Of a stretch of DNA of 7,645 nt, positions 1 through 4,968 are shown in pieces. Source of the stretch: Candidatus Daviesbacteria bacterium (GTDB lineage Bacteria > Patescibacteriota > Microgenomatia > Daviesbacterales > UBA10151); assembly GCA_016183225.1 (NCBI GenBank), contig JACPEZ010000009.1:1-7645 (forward strand), in the 5' to 3' direction. The notes beneath the pieces are model-generated. The model saw only the letters and a program-made list of their open reading frames with translations, did no database searches and was not told the origin of the DNA. Within the stretch, counting starts at the first letter, position 1. Each line of letters begins with the position of its first letter. Made by a program: the position numbers and the translations under genes.

Positions 1-227
1 TTGGCTGCCATACACACTCCTGTTCCCGACCAGCAAAACAAAATCCCCCGCTCGGCCTGCCCTTCAGCCACCATAAAGGCCACTTCCTTACCAATCTCCA
101 CCCACCTGTCTGTGGGCGGATTACCCAAAATCCCCCGCAAAATCAGCTGATGTCCCTTTGACTTTAACCAGTCCACCACAAAATCAGTTAAAGCAGTTCT
201 TTCATCAGAAGCAACAACTAGTTTCAT
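1..227 (-). CDS. RpiB/LacA/LacB-family sugar-phosphate isomerase (5' part, runs off the left edge)
   Basis: This is the N-terminal 75 residues of a ribose-5-phosphate isomerase B-like protein; the rest lies beyond the window start. The family interconverts aldose and ketose phosphates in the cytoplasm, for example ribose-5-P and ribulose-5-P. Visible family marks are an N-terminal beta strand ending in SDE (residues 7-9, where classical RpiB has SDH), a KGH turn at 24-26, and the segment GILFCWSGTG (61-70). That segment corresponds to the catalytic-cysteine loop GILICGTGIG of RpiB, so Cys65 is the likely catalytic base. The inserted Trp66 and the Glu replacing His near residue 9 place it in a divergent subfamily, so the exact sugar substrate is uncertain. 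Its ATG overlaps the stop of the upstream hicA frame (ATGA-type overlap, 224-227), which suggests translational coupling. The family call is firm; the substrate is not. Confidence 0.85.
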   Translation of the reverse strand, partial: MKLVVASDERTALTDFVVDWLKSKGHQLILRGILGNPPTDRWVEIGKEVAFMVAEGQAERGILFCWSGTGVCMAA

Positions 228-379
228 TTTAAATCGTTTAACTGTTCTTCTGTAATTTCTGCTTGTTTGATAATTTTTCGCAAAGTTCCTTCCGGAACAG
301 GTTTTGGGTGAGTCAATCTAACATGACTTCCCTTGCCTTTACCAGTTTGAAAACCTAACCGGCACTTCCTGCCCCTCAT
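224..379 (-). pseudogene. hicA: hicA toxin remnant, N-terminally shortened
   Basis: The frame encodes a recognisable HicA mRNA-interferase core: LGFQTGKGKGSHVRLTHP, then PEGTLRKIIKQAEIT and a short tail. HicA is a small double-stranded-RNA-binding-fold ribonuclease whose single catalytic histidine sits in the GSH motif, and that motif is present. What is missing is the usual N-terminal segment of about 20 residues (first strand and helix before LGF) and several residues between THP and the GTL motif. The frame runs directly into the hicB coding sequence. The first in-frame ATG that keeps the core is at 379, inside hicB, giving 51 aa; an ATG at 412 only adds out-of-frame hicB sequence. HicA proteins are normally about 60-85 aa. 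I read this as a deletion derivative that is probably inactive, but a short functional toxin made by coupled translation is not excluded. The stop overlaps the next gene's ATG. Confidence 0.6.
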
Positions 380-554
380 CCCGCAAACACTCAATAGCCA
401 GTTCAATGCCATCCTTGATGCTTTTTAGGACTTCATCAATAGAATCCCCATAATCAAACACCCCGAGCGTAGGACAAGCAGCATTATAAACAGTTCTCCT
501 GCCCATTTTTTCCGGTTCAATAATAATCCTGTAATTTAACACCTGTTTTTGCAT
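339..554 (-). CDS. hicB: HicB-family antitoxin
   Basis: This is a 71-aa protein with the partial RNase H-like HicB fold: an initial strand LNYRIIIEPE, the segment YNAACPTLGVFDYGDSIDEV matching the family's conserved P-x-L-G-x-x-x-x-G-D-[ST]-x-x-E-[AV] pattern, and a helix IKDGIELAIECLRDEGQEVP. HicB binds and neutralises HicA, and the complex often represses its own promoter. No extra helix-turn-helix or ribbon-helix-helix domain is visible, so it is the short form. The last residues, RFSNW, are odd: the underlying DNA is hicA core sequence read in another frame, so the original hicB C-terminus seems lost in the same event that shortened hicA. The gene lies 20 bp after the amidotransferase stop, with a possible promoter in that gap (561-569). 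Confidence 0.8.
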   Translation of the reverse strand: MQKQVLNYRIIIEPEKMGRRTVYNAACPTLGVFDYGDSIDEVLKSIKDGIELAIECLRDEGQEVPVRFSNW

Positions 555-560
555 ATTGGT

Positions 561-569
561 ATTTTACCA
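561..569 (-). promoter_or_regulatory. Candidate extended -10 element upstream of hicB
   Basis: On the minus strand the sequence reads TGG TAAAAT, an extended -10 motif (TGn plus a 5/6 match to TATAAT). Its last base is 7 nt from the A of the hicB ATG at 554, so transcription would begin at or next to the start codon (leaderless). No good -35 is seen at 584-589. It would let the toxin-antitoxin pair be transcribed independently of the upstream genes. Confidence 0.4.
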
Positions 570-574
570 CAAAA

Positions 575-1291
575 TTATTTTGATTTAACCATAGATAGAA
601 AATTATTAAAAAGTTTTCCGCATTGTTCATCCATTAAACCATCTAACTCTTCTGCTTTAGCAACTACTTCTTCTTCAACTATATCAAAATCTTTATGTAT
701 CCATTCCCGATCAACCTCAATTTGCCTTCTAATCATATCCGGGGTGAATTCAAAATGGAATAAAAACGCCCACATATTTCTAATTCTAAAGGCTTGATTT
801 TCACACAAAGGCGCAGTAGCCAAAAGAGTCGCTTCTTCAGGAAGATCAAAAGCGTCTCCGTGCCACTGCAAAACTTTTAAAGGAGACGAAAAATCTTTGA
901 GCAATGGGTCGTCTGCAGCTTCGCCAGTGAGCTCAACATCATAGTAACCTATTTCTTTAACATGCTTTCCGTCTTTTATATTTTTATGCACATCAGCTGC
1001 CAGATAGTGAGCAATTAACTGGCTACCCAAGCAAAAACCCATTGTTGGAATCGTAAGTTCATCAGCTTTTCTAATAACTTCCAGCTCCTCGGCTTCAGAA
1101 GAATAATTTTCATAAACCCCCATTGGTCCTCCCAAAATAATCAACCCTTGATACTGACCAATATCGGGCATACGACAACCGCTTTTCCACAACTCAACTC
1201 TGTCGAGAACAGCACCAAATTTTTTAGCTACACTCTGTAATCTCCCAGGGCTTTCATTTTCTACATGTTGCAAAACTAATATTCTTTTCAT
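575..1291 (-). CDS. Class I glutamine amidotransferase (GATase1) domain protein
   Basis: This 238-aa cytoplasmic protein has a complete class I (triad) glutamine amidotransferase fold like the GMP-synthase glutaminase domain. Family members hydrolyse glutamine to release ammonia for a partner synthase, though many stand-alone members have unassigned substrates. Visible landmarks are the oxyanion strand LGGPMGVYE (53-61), the nucleophile elbow GFCLGSQ with Cys87, WHGD (143-146), and the His179/Glu181 pair in LFHFEFTPDM, so the Cys-His-Glu triad is intact. The C-terminal 50 residues are helical and acidic. No synthase partner is encoded nearby. The start lies 2 bp after the stop of the solute-binding-protein gene, implying co-transcription, with no clear Shine-Dalgarno site. 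Its DNA looks more AT-rich than the upstream gene and the VanW gene. The fold assignment is strong; the substrate is unknown. Confidence 0.88.
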   Translation of the reverse strand: MKRILVLQHVENESPGRLQSVAKKFGAVLDRVELWKSGCRMPDIGQYQGLIILGGPMGVYENYSSEAEELEVIRKADELTIPTMGFCLGSQLIAHYLAADVHKNIKDGKHVKEIGYYDVELTGEAADDPLLKDFSSPLKVLQWHGDAFDLPEEATLLATAPLCENQAFRIRNMWAFLFHFEFTPDMIRRQIEVDREWIHKDFDIVEEEVVAKAEELDGLMDEQCGKLFNNFLSMVKSK

Positions 1292-1293
1292 AA

Positions 1294-2607
1294 TTATCTT
1301 TGTGGTGAGGCAGCAGGTACAGGTTTGGTATATTTATCCAGCACCTGTTTAACTCCGCTTTGGACCGTTTGCAAAGCAGAGAGCGGATCTCCTCCCGACA
1401 GGGTAGAATTGACTGCATCTTCAAAGTATTTAATAATCTCATCATTAATCCCCCCGTCCATGGTTTTACTGGACAGATACCAGGATTTATAATAGGGCCC
1501 CTGGGCCACATAGGCCCCGGCCATAGGATCATTGATCAGTTCTTTTTGCAAATCCACCCGGGAATACGGCTCCCCAAAAAGTCTTATTTTGGCAGCTTCC
1601 TGATAAAAAAGTTTTTCCGCCTCGCTTGATGTTAAAAACTTGACAAACTGCCAGGCCTCTTTGGAGTGTTTACCGGTTTTGGCCACAGCCTCGGCCCAAA
1701 AAGAGGCGTAGGCTACCGGGCTGGCAGCTTTAAGCTGCGGGACAGGCGCAATTTTAAATTTTAAATTGGGGCTGACCACTCTTATTTCATGGGCCCGCCA
1801 GGAGGGAGCAAAATAAAAACCCAGCCGGCCCTGGGCAAACATGTCGGTTGATTTGGGCAGATTAACATCCCAGGTTTTTTTGCGGGGGTCAGTCACAAAA
1901 CCGGTGTAAAAACGCAAGACCTCTGCTACCTGTTGGGTAGCCGGATTTTCCAGAGTTGCTCCGGGCTGCTGCAAGATCAGAAATCCCAAAATGTCCGAGA
2001 AATGGTCAACATTCCCGGCTGTTCCCAGGGCTGCTCCGGCAGTTTGGACCACGCCCGAGCTATCCCGCACAGTCATTTTGACAGCCGTTTCAATAAACTC
2101 CTGCCACGATTTGGGCGCTTTACCACCCACCCCGTTTAAAATCTCTTCATTGTAATAAAGAGCCAAACCATCAATTTCCATGGGAGCGGCCAAAATTTGT
2201 CCGTTTCCAACTAAAGCTTCAGCCGCCACCGGATAAAAAGTGTTTTTATATTCATCCAAAGTAAAGATATCCGGCGGAGCCGGCACTAAATCAGCTGCAA
2301 ACATGGGCAGCCACGAGTTATGTATGCGGAAAACATCCGGGCCGGTTCCCTCCCTTACCTGGGTCTGGACCCGGGATTTATAATTGACAGAGGACTGGCG
2401 GACATAAGTTACCTTGATATTGGGATTTTGGTTTTCAAACTGCAAAATCAGGGGGCGCAACAGATCCTCTTCTTCCCACAGACCCCAGTAGGTTAACTCC
2501 ACCGGTCCTGACGGCCCTGACTGCTTAAAAAGATTGGGCCCAAACTTCCACCACAAAAACCCCACAATAATGGCCAAAGACAAGGCAATAATAATTATTT
2601 TCTTCAT
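1294..2607 (-). CDS. Extracellular solute-binding protein, family 1 (sugar ABC transporter type)
   Basis: This 437-aa protein resembles the substrate-binding components of carbohydrate ABC transporters. After a hydrophobic N-terminus (about residues 3-20, preceded by two lysines) it shows the family pattern: VELTYWGLWEEEDLLRPLILQFENQNPNIKV at 36-66, GPDVFRIHNSWLP further on, then LAAPMEIDGLALYYNEEIL, PKSWQEFIETA, the segment around MFAQGRLGFYFAPSW, and KEAWQFVKFLTS. All are typical of bacterial SBP family 1. There is no lipobox; in fact the whole protein contains no cysteine. It is therefore probably held by an uncleaved membrane anchor or secreted rather than lipidated. No permease or ATPase genes adjoin it, so the transported ligand and the transporter are unknown. 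It is the first gene of the minus-strand cluster and is followed after 2 bp by the amidotransferase gene. Confidence 0.9.
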   Translation of the reverse strand: MKKIIIIALSLAIIVGFLWWKFGPNLFKQSGPSGPVELTYWGLWEEEDLLRPLILQFENQNPNIKVTYVRQSSVNYKSRVQTQVREGTGPDVFRIHNSWLPMFAADLVPAPPDIFTLDEYKNTFYPVAAEALVGNGQILAAPMEIDGLALYYNEEILNGVGGKAPKSWQEFIETAVKMTVRDSSGVVQTAGAALGTAGNVDHFSDILGFLILQQPGATLENPATQQVAEVLRFYTGFVTDPRKKTWDVNLPKSTDMFAQGRLGFYFAPSWRAHEIRVVSPNLKFKIAPVPQLKAASPVAYASFWAEAVAKTGKHSKEAWQFVKFLTSSEAEKLFYQEAAKIRLFGEPYSRVDLQKELINDPMAGAYVAQGPYYKSWYLSSKTMDGGINDEIIKYFEDAVNSTLSGGDPLSALQTVQSGVKQVLDKYTKPVPAASPQR

Positions 2608-2634
2608 GGTTCGACTTCGCTCACCACAGGTCTA

Positions 2635-2663
2635 TTCTCATTATATCCTAATAGGGGTAAAAT
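2635..2663 (+). promoter_or_regulatory. Candidate promoter of the VanW-family gene
   Basis: TTCTCA (2635-2640, 4/6 match to the -35 consensus), a 17-bp spacer and TAAAAT (2658-2663, 5/6 match to -10). The -10 ends 7 nt before the ATG at 2670, which would yield a leaderless transcript. This fits with only a poor TAGG-like element in front of the start codon. Confidence 0.5.
2640..2645 (-). promoter_or_regulatory. Candidate -10 box for the solute-binding-protein cluster
   Basis: A perfect TATAAT occurs on the minus strand here. It would start transcription near 2633 and give a leader of about 26 nt before the ATG at 2607. A weak TGGACC-like -35 lies at 2665-2670 with a 19-bp spacer. It overlaps the opposing promoter of the VanW gene in the 62-bp divergent gap. 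Confidence 0.5.
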
Positions 2664-2669
2664 AGGTCC

Positions 2670-4364
2670 ATGGGAAAACAAGTTCAAAGTTCAAAGTTCA
2701 AAGTTCAAAACTATAGCTGGCCAATCGCTTTATTCATTATTCTGATCGCTTTATTCATTCTGACCTACCGGGTAATTTTTTCCGATAAATTTTTACCCTT
2801 TACTTTTGTGGGGGACACCAATATCACCTTTTTAACCAAAGCCCAGGCCCAAAGAGTCGCATCTGCCAAATTTTCCCAAAGGGCCGGCGAAGCTCTGCAG
2901 TTTGGGGATTTTATCATTGACCTGGCCACCGCATCAGCCAAACTGGATTTGGGAGCTTTAGATGAAGCTTTCCGGGAAAGCCGCCGGGAACAGCTTAAAA
3001 CCCTGTTTTCCGGTTACGAGATTTACCCTCAAGTCTATTTTAATATCGAGGGGCAGCTGCAAAAAATAGCCCGGGCCGTTTTTAAGCCTCCCCAGGATGC
3101 CAAGCTTTATTTTGATGAAGCCAGAATTGATATTGAAGATTCAAAAGATGGGCTGGAACTGGATCAGGATGAGCTCAAAAGTTTAATCGGAGAATATTTG
3201 CTTTTTGGTGAAACATCTTTGGAACTCCCTTTCAAGATTATTCCGGCCAAGATCCAAACCAGCCATGTCCAAGCGGCCAAACAAGCCCTGGAAAGTTTAA
3301 AAGATCCCATCAAACTGGAATTTAACTCCAAAACCTGGGAGCTGGATGCCAAACAGCTACTGGGGATTTTGGATTTAACCAGGGGGGAAAAATTGCTGGA
3401 TGCTGATAAAACTGACGCTTACCTTAGTAAAATTGCCGCCGAAATTGACAGCCAAGTCCAGGAAGGCTTGTTTGAATTTAATCCGGCTACCAAACGAGTG
3501 ACTGCTTTTGCCTCCTCCAGAGAAGGCAGAAAATTAGACAAAGATCAAACTTATCAACTGCTGACCGAGGCTCTGACGCAACAAACTAAAACTATCGCCT
3601 TGCCGGTAGCAGTGGTCAAGCCCAAAGTGCAAACCCAAGATGTTAACTCGCTTGGGATCAGGGAGCTTTTGGGCCGGGGCATTTCTTATTTTGCCGGCTC
3701 CATCCCCAACAGGATTTATAATATTAACTTAACCGCCCAAAAAATAAACGGCGTATTAGTACCACCGGGCGAAGTTTTTTCTTTTAATGCGACCGTAGGA
3801 GACATTACCGAGGCCACCGGGTTTAGAAAAGCCTACGTGATTAAAGAAGGCCGGACAGTTCTGGATGACGGGGGGGGAGTTTGCCAGGATTCAACCACCC
3901 TTTTCCGGGCGGTCTTAAATGCGGGATTGCCGGTGGTTAAAAGAACCGCTCATGCCTACCGGGTGGGTTATTATGAGCAGGGTTTTCCGCCGGGTTTGGA
4001 TGCTACGGTCTTTTATCCGTCTGTTGATTTTCAATTTAAAAACGACACCCCGGCTCATATCCTGATTCAGGCTTATACTGCAGGCACTATTTTATATGTT
4101 GATTTGTATGGCACGCCGGATAACAGGGTGGCTACCCTCACCAAATCGATAGTAACCAATCAAACTCCGCCTCCGGCGGAACTGCGGCAGGATGATCCCG
4201 CTTTACCCAAGGGAGAAATAAAACAGGTGGACTGGGCAGCCTGGGGAGCGGATGTCAGCTTTTCAAGAACTGTCACCCAAGCAGGTAAAACAATCTCCAA
4301 GGAAACCTGGAAATCATCCTACCGCCCCTGGCAGGCAATATACCTGGTAGGGACTAAAGAATAA
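2670..4364 (+). CDS. VanW-family protein with peptidoglycan-binding-like (PG_binding_4) region
   Basis: This 564-aa membrane-anchored surface protein has a short basic cytoplasmic tail, one transmembrane helix (about residues 17-36) and a long external part. Residues about 55-310 are two alpha/beta modules resembling the PG_binding_4 domains that usually precede VanW in Gram-positive and CPR bacteria. Residues about 330-480 form the VanW domain, with the hallmark GGGVCQDSTTLFRA (401-414) and the flanking AHAYRVGYY segment (427-435). Residues about 515-560 look like a small G5-like strand-rich tail. VanW is named from vancomycin-resistance clusters, but its biochemical role is not established; a link to the cell wall is the usual inference. 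Codons 4-13 fall on a four-copy heptamer repeat. No alternative ATG, GTG or TTG start lies downstream before the membrane helix, so 2670 is the start. It converges with the next gene across a 6-bp gap. Confidence 0.9.
   Translation: MGKQVQSSKFKVQNYSWPIALFIILIALFILTYRVIFSDKFLPFTFVGDTNITFLTKAQAQRVASAKFSQRAGEALQFGDFIIDLATASAKLDLGALDEAFRESRREQLKTLFSGYEIYPQVYFNIEGQLQKIARAVFKPPQDAKLYFDEARIDIEDSKDGLELDQDELKSLIGEYLLFGETSLELPFKIIPAKIQTSHVQAAKQALESLKDPIKLEFNSKTWELDAKQLLGILDLTRGEKLLDADKTDAYLSKIAAEIDSQVQEGLFEFNPATKRVTAFASSREGRKLDKDQTYQLLTEALTQQTKTIALPVAVVKPKVQTQDVNSLGIRELLGRGISYFAGSIPNRIYNINLTAQKINGVLVPPGEVFSFNATVGDITEATGFRKAYVIKEGRTVLDDGGGVCQDSTTLFRAVLNAGLPVVKRTAHAYRVGYYEQGFPPGLDATVFYPSVDFQFKNDTPAHILIQAYTAGTILYVDLYGTPDNRVATLTKSIVTNQTPPPAELRQDDPALPKGEIKQVDWAAWGADVSFSRTVTQAGKTISKETWKSSYRPWQAIYLVGTKE
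2680..2707 (+). repeat. Tandem heptamer repeat, 4 x AAGTTCA
   Basis: Four perfect head-to-tail copies of the 7-bp unit AAGTTCA lie directly after the VanW start codon and encode the VQSSKFKVQ region of the cytoplasmic tail. Since 7 is not a multiple of 3, gain or loss of one unit shifts the frame at the very start of the gene. Confidence 0.9.
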
Positions 4365-4370
4365 AAAAAT

Positions 4371-4688
4371 TTATCTTCCTTGAGTGAAAAAAATTAGACG
4401 GCTCGCTATGCTCGTGACTAACGGATCCCTTAAGTTTTCAATATCCCTACGATAGGCAAGCGGTATAGCTCCACCTCCATCTCTTCCTACCAGAGCCAAA
4501 ACCGGCTGTCTCGTCCACTCTATAATCAAGGGTTCAGTTGGATGAAGAGTAAATCTTTTCTGATAAGGAAACGTATCCCAGACCAAGCAAATCCCTTCCT
4601 CAATCTCCCCCAAATCTATTCGTCTAGAATGTCCCTCTACAGGATGATAATGTAGAATACGCTCAATCACTTCTTGAGCAACTGCCAT
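4371..4688 (-). CDS. Small protein of unknown function under SAM-I riboswitch control
   Basis: I do not recognise this 105-aa protein. It has no signal peptide, transmembrane helix, cysteine pair or familiar motif. The N-terminal third (MAVAQEVIERILHYHPVEG) looks helical and histidine-containing, the middle is strand-rich (ICLVWDTFP, FTLHPTEPLIIEW, PVLALVGRDGGG), and a basic helix-like tail follows. It appears soluble and cytoplasmic. Evidence that it is a real gene is mainly its 5' context: AAGGAGGTG ends about 8 nt before the ATG (4696-4704), the strongest Shine-Dalgarno site in the window, and upstream lie a terminator, a SAM-I-type aptamer and a promoter. Genes under such control usually serve methionine, cysteine or SAM synthesis, transport or recycling, so a role connected with SAM or methionine is a reasonable guess but nothing in the protein proves it. 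The C-terminal end could be altered, since it closely abuts the convergent VanW gene. Confidence 0.65.
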   Translation of the reverse strand: MAVAQEVIERILHYHPVEGHSRRIDLGEIEEGICLVWDTFPYQKRFTLHPTEPLIIEWTRQPVLALVGRDGGGAIPLAYRRDIENLRDPLVTSIASRLIFFTQGR

Positions 4689-4696
4689 TTATATAC

Positions 4697-4703
4697 ACCT
4701 CCT
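4697..4703 (-). promoter_or_regulatory. Strong Shine-Dalgarno site of the SAM-regulated gene
   Basis: AGGAGGT on the minus strand sits 8 nt from the ATG at 4688. It supports this start, and it stands out because the other genes in the window lack comparable sites. Confidence 0.85.
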
Positions 4704-4709
4704 TCCATT

Positions 4710-4731
4710 AAAAATCCCGCCGTAGCGGGAT
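4710..4731 (-). terminator. Intrinsic terminator/attenuator in the SAM riboswitch leader
   Basis: On the minus strand a perfect 7-bp stem (AUCCCGC with GCGGGAU) closes a UACG loop in a C(UACG)G context, a very stable UNCG-class tetraloop, and is followed by a run of U. It lies between the aptamer and the Shine-Dalgarno site, the usual position of a SAM-I expression platform in which ligand binding favours termination. The same hairpin also exists on the plus strand, but there it lacks a good U tract. Confidence 0.8.
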
Positions 4732-4740
4732 AAATTATTT

Positions 4741-4759
4741 GTCCGATGTTACATCGAAC
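4741..4759 (-). promoter_or_regulatory. Additional hairpin between SAM aptamer and terminator
   Basis: The minus-strand RNA GUUCGAUG-UAA-CAUCGGAC forms an 8-bp stem (one G-U pair) with a 3-nt loop, placed between the 3' side of aptamer helix P1 and the terminator. Its 5' arm (GUUCGAU) is also perfectly complementary to AUCGAAC in the 3' side of the aptamer's P4 region, so it could take part in switching. The role is inferred from position and complementarity only. Confidence 0.5.
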
Positions 4760-4761
4760 CT

Positions 4762-4880
4762 AATCCTCCCTTTCGTTCGATTTTTAATCGACGTCTGGTT
4801 TGGGTTTAGCACCGTTCCGCCTTTGGCGGACGGTTGCTGGGTAGCTTAACGAGCCAATTCTCTATCTACCGCTCTTGATT
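4762..4880 (-). promoter_or_regulatory. SAM-I (S-box) riboswitch aptamer
   Basis: The minus-strand RNA carries the class I SAM riboswitch landmarks in order. AUCAAGAG marks the P1 5' side and J1/2 (4872-4879). P2 is GGUAG paired with CUACC, with an inner hairpin GAG-AAUUG-GCUC. Then come GCAACC (4832-4837), a P3 arm CCG-U-CCGCC with GGCGG-AA-CGG, and GGUGCUAA (4806-4813). A P4 stem follows (CGU-CGAUU with AAUCG-A-ACG), then GGGAGGAUU closing P1 (AAUC with GAUU). The pseudoknot also fits: the P2 loop UUGG (4854-4857) complements CCAA in J3/4 (4800-4803), a compensated variant of the common CUGG/CCAG pairing. Weak points are a short P1 and one non-canonical position (GUUAA where GAUGA-like sequence is usual) in the kink-turn. 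Known members bind S-adenosylmethionine and shut off the downstream gene. A terminator and Shine-Dalgarno site follow. Confidence 0.85.
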
Positions 4881-4919
4881 GTCCGCAGGATAATAGTCCC
4901 ACGGTTTATTATTATTTAA

Positions 4920-4948
4920 TTGTATTTTCTACGCTAACAAAATATAAT
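4920..4948 (+). promoter_or_regulatory. Candidate promoter of thpR
   Basis: TTGTAT (4920-4925), a 17-bp spacer and a perfect TATAAT (4943-4948). The predicted start near 4955 leaves about 14 nt before the ATG at 4969, without a clear Shine-Dalgarno site. It shares its DNA with the divergent riboswitch promoter, so the two polymerase sites could interfere. Confidence 0.6.
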
Positions 4949-4959
4949 CATCTTGTCAA
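4931..4959 (-). promoter_or_regulatory. Candidate promoter of the SAM-riboswitch transcript
   Basis: On the minus strand: a perfect -35 TTGACA (4954-4959), a 17-bp spacer, and TAGCGT (4931-4936) preceded by TG as an extended -10 (TGTTAGCGT). Transcription would start near 4924, giving a leader of about 235 nt that contains the whole aptamer and terminator. It overlaps the divergent thpR promoter. Confidence 0.6.
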
Positions 4960-4968
4960 GTAAAGAAT

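Noticed and set aside
380..412. Longer hicA start at the ATG at 412
   Set aside because: Residues from this start to about the LGFQ core are hicB codons read out of frame and do not resemble a HicA N-terminus.
549..797. Plus-strand open frame opposite the amidotransferase gene
   Set aside because: It is antisense to a gene with an intact catalytic triad, has low-complexity Ser-rich sequence and no recognisable domain.
1254..2139. Several short open frames on both strands within the solute-binding-protein gene
   Set aside because: All overlap a well-supported SBP family 1 gene in other frames and show no family motifs.
3164..3352. Minus-strand open frame inside the VanW gene
   Set aside because: It is antisense to conserved PG-binding-like sequence, and its translation is low-complexity.
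4689..4968. T-box leader regulating the small gene
   Set aside because: There is no AGGGUGGNACCGCG-type T-box sequence; the GCAACC and GGUGCUAA pair and the pseudoknot fit SAM-I instead.
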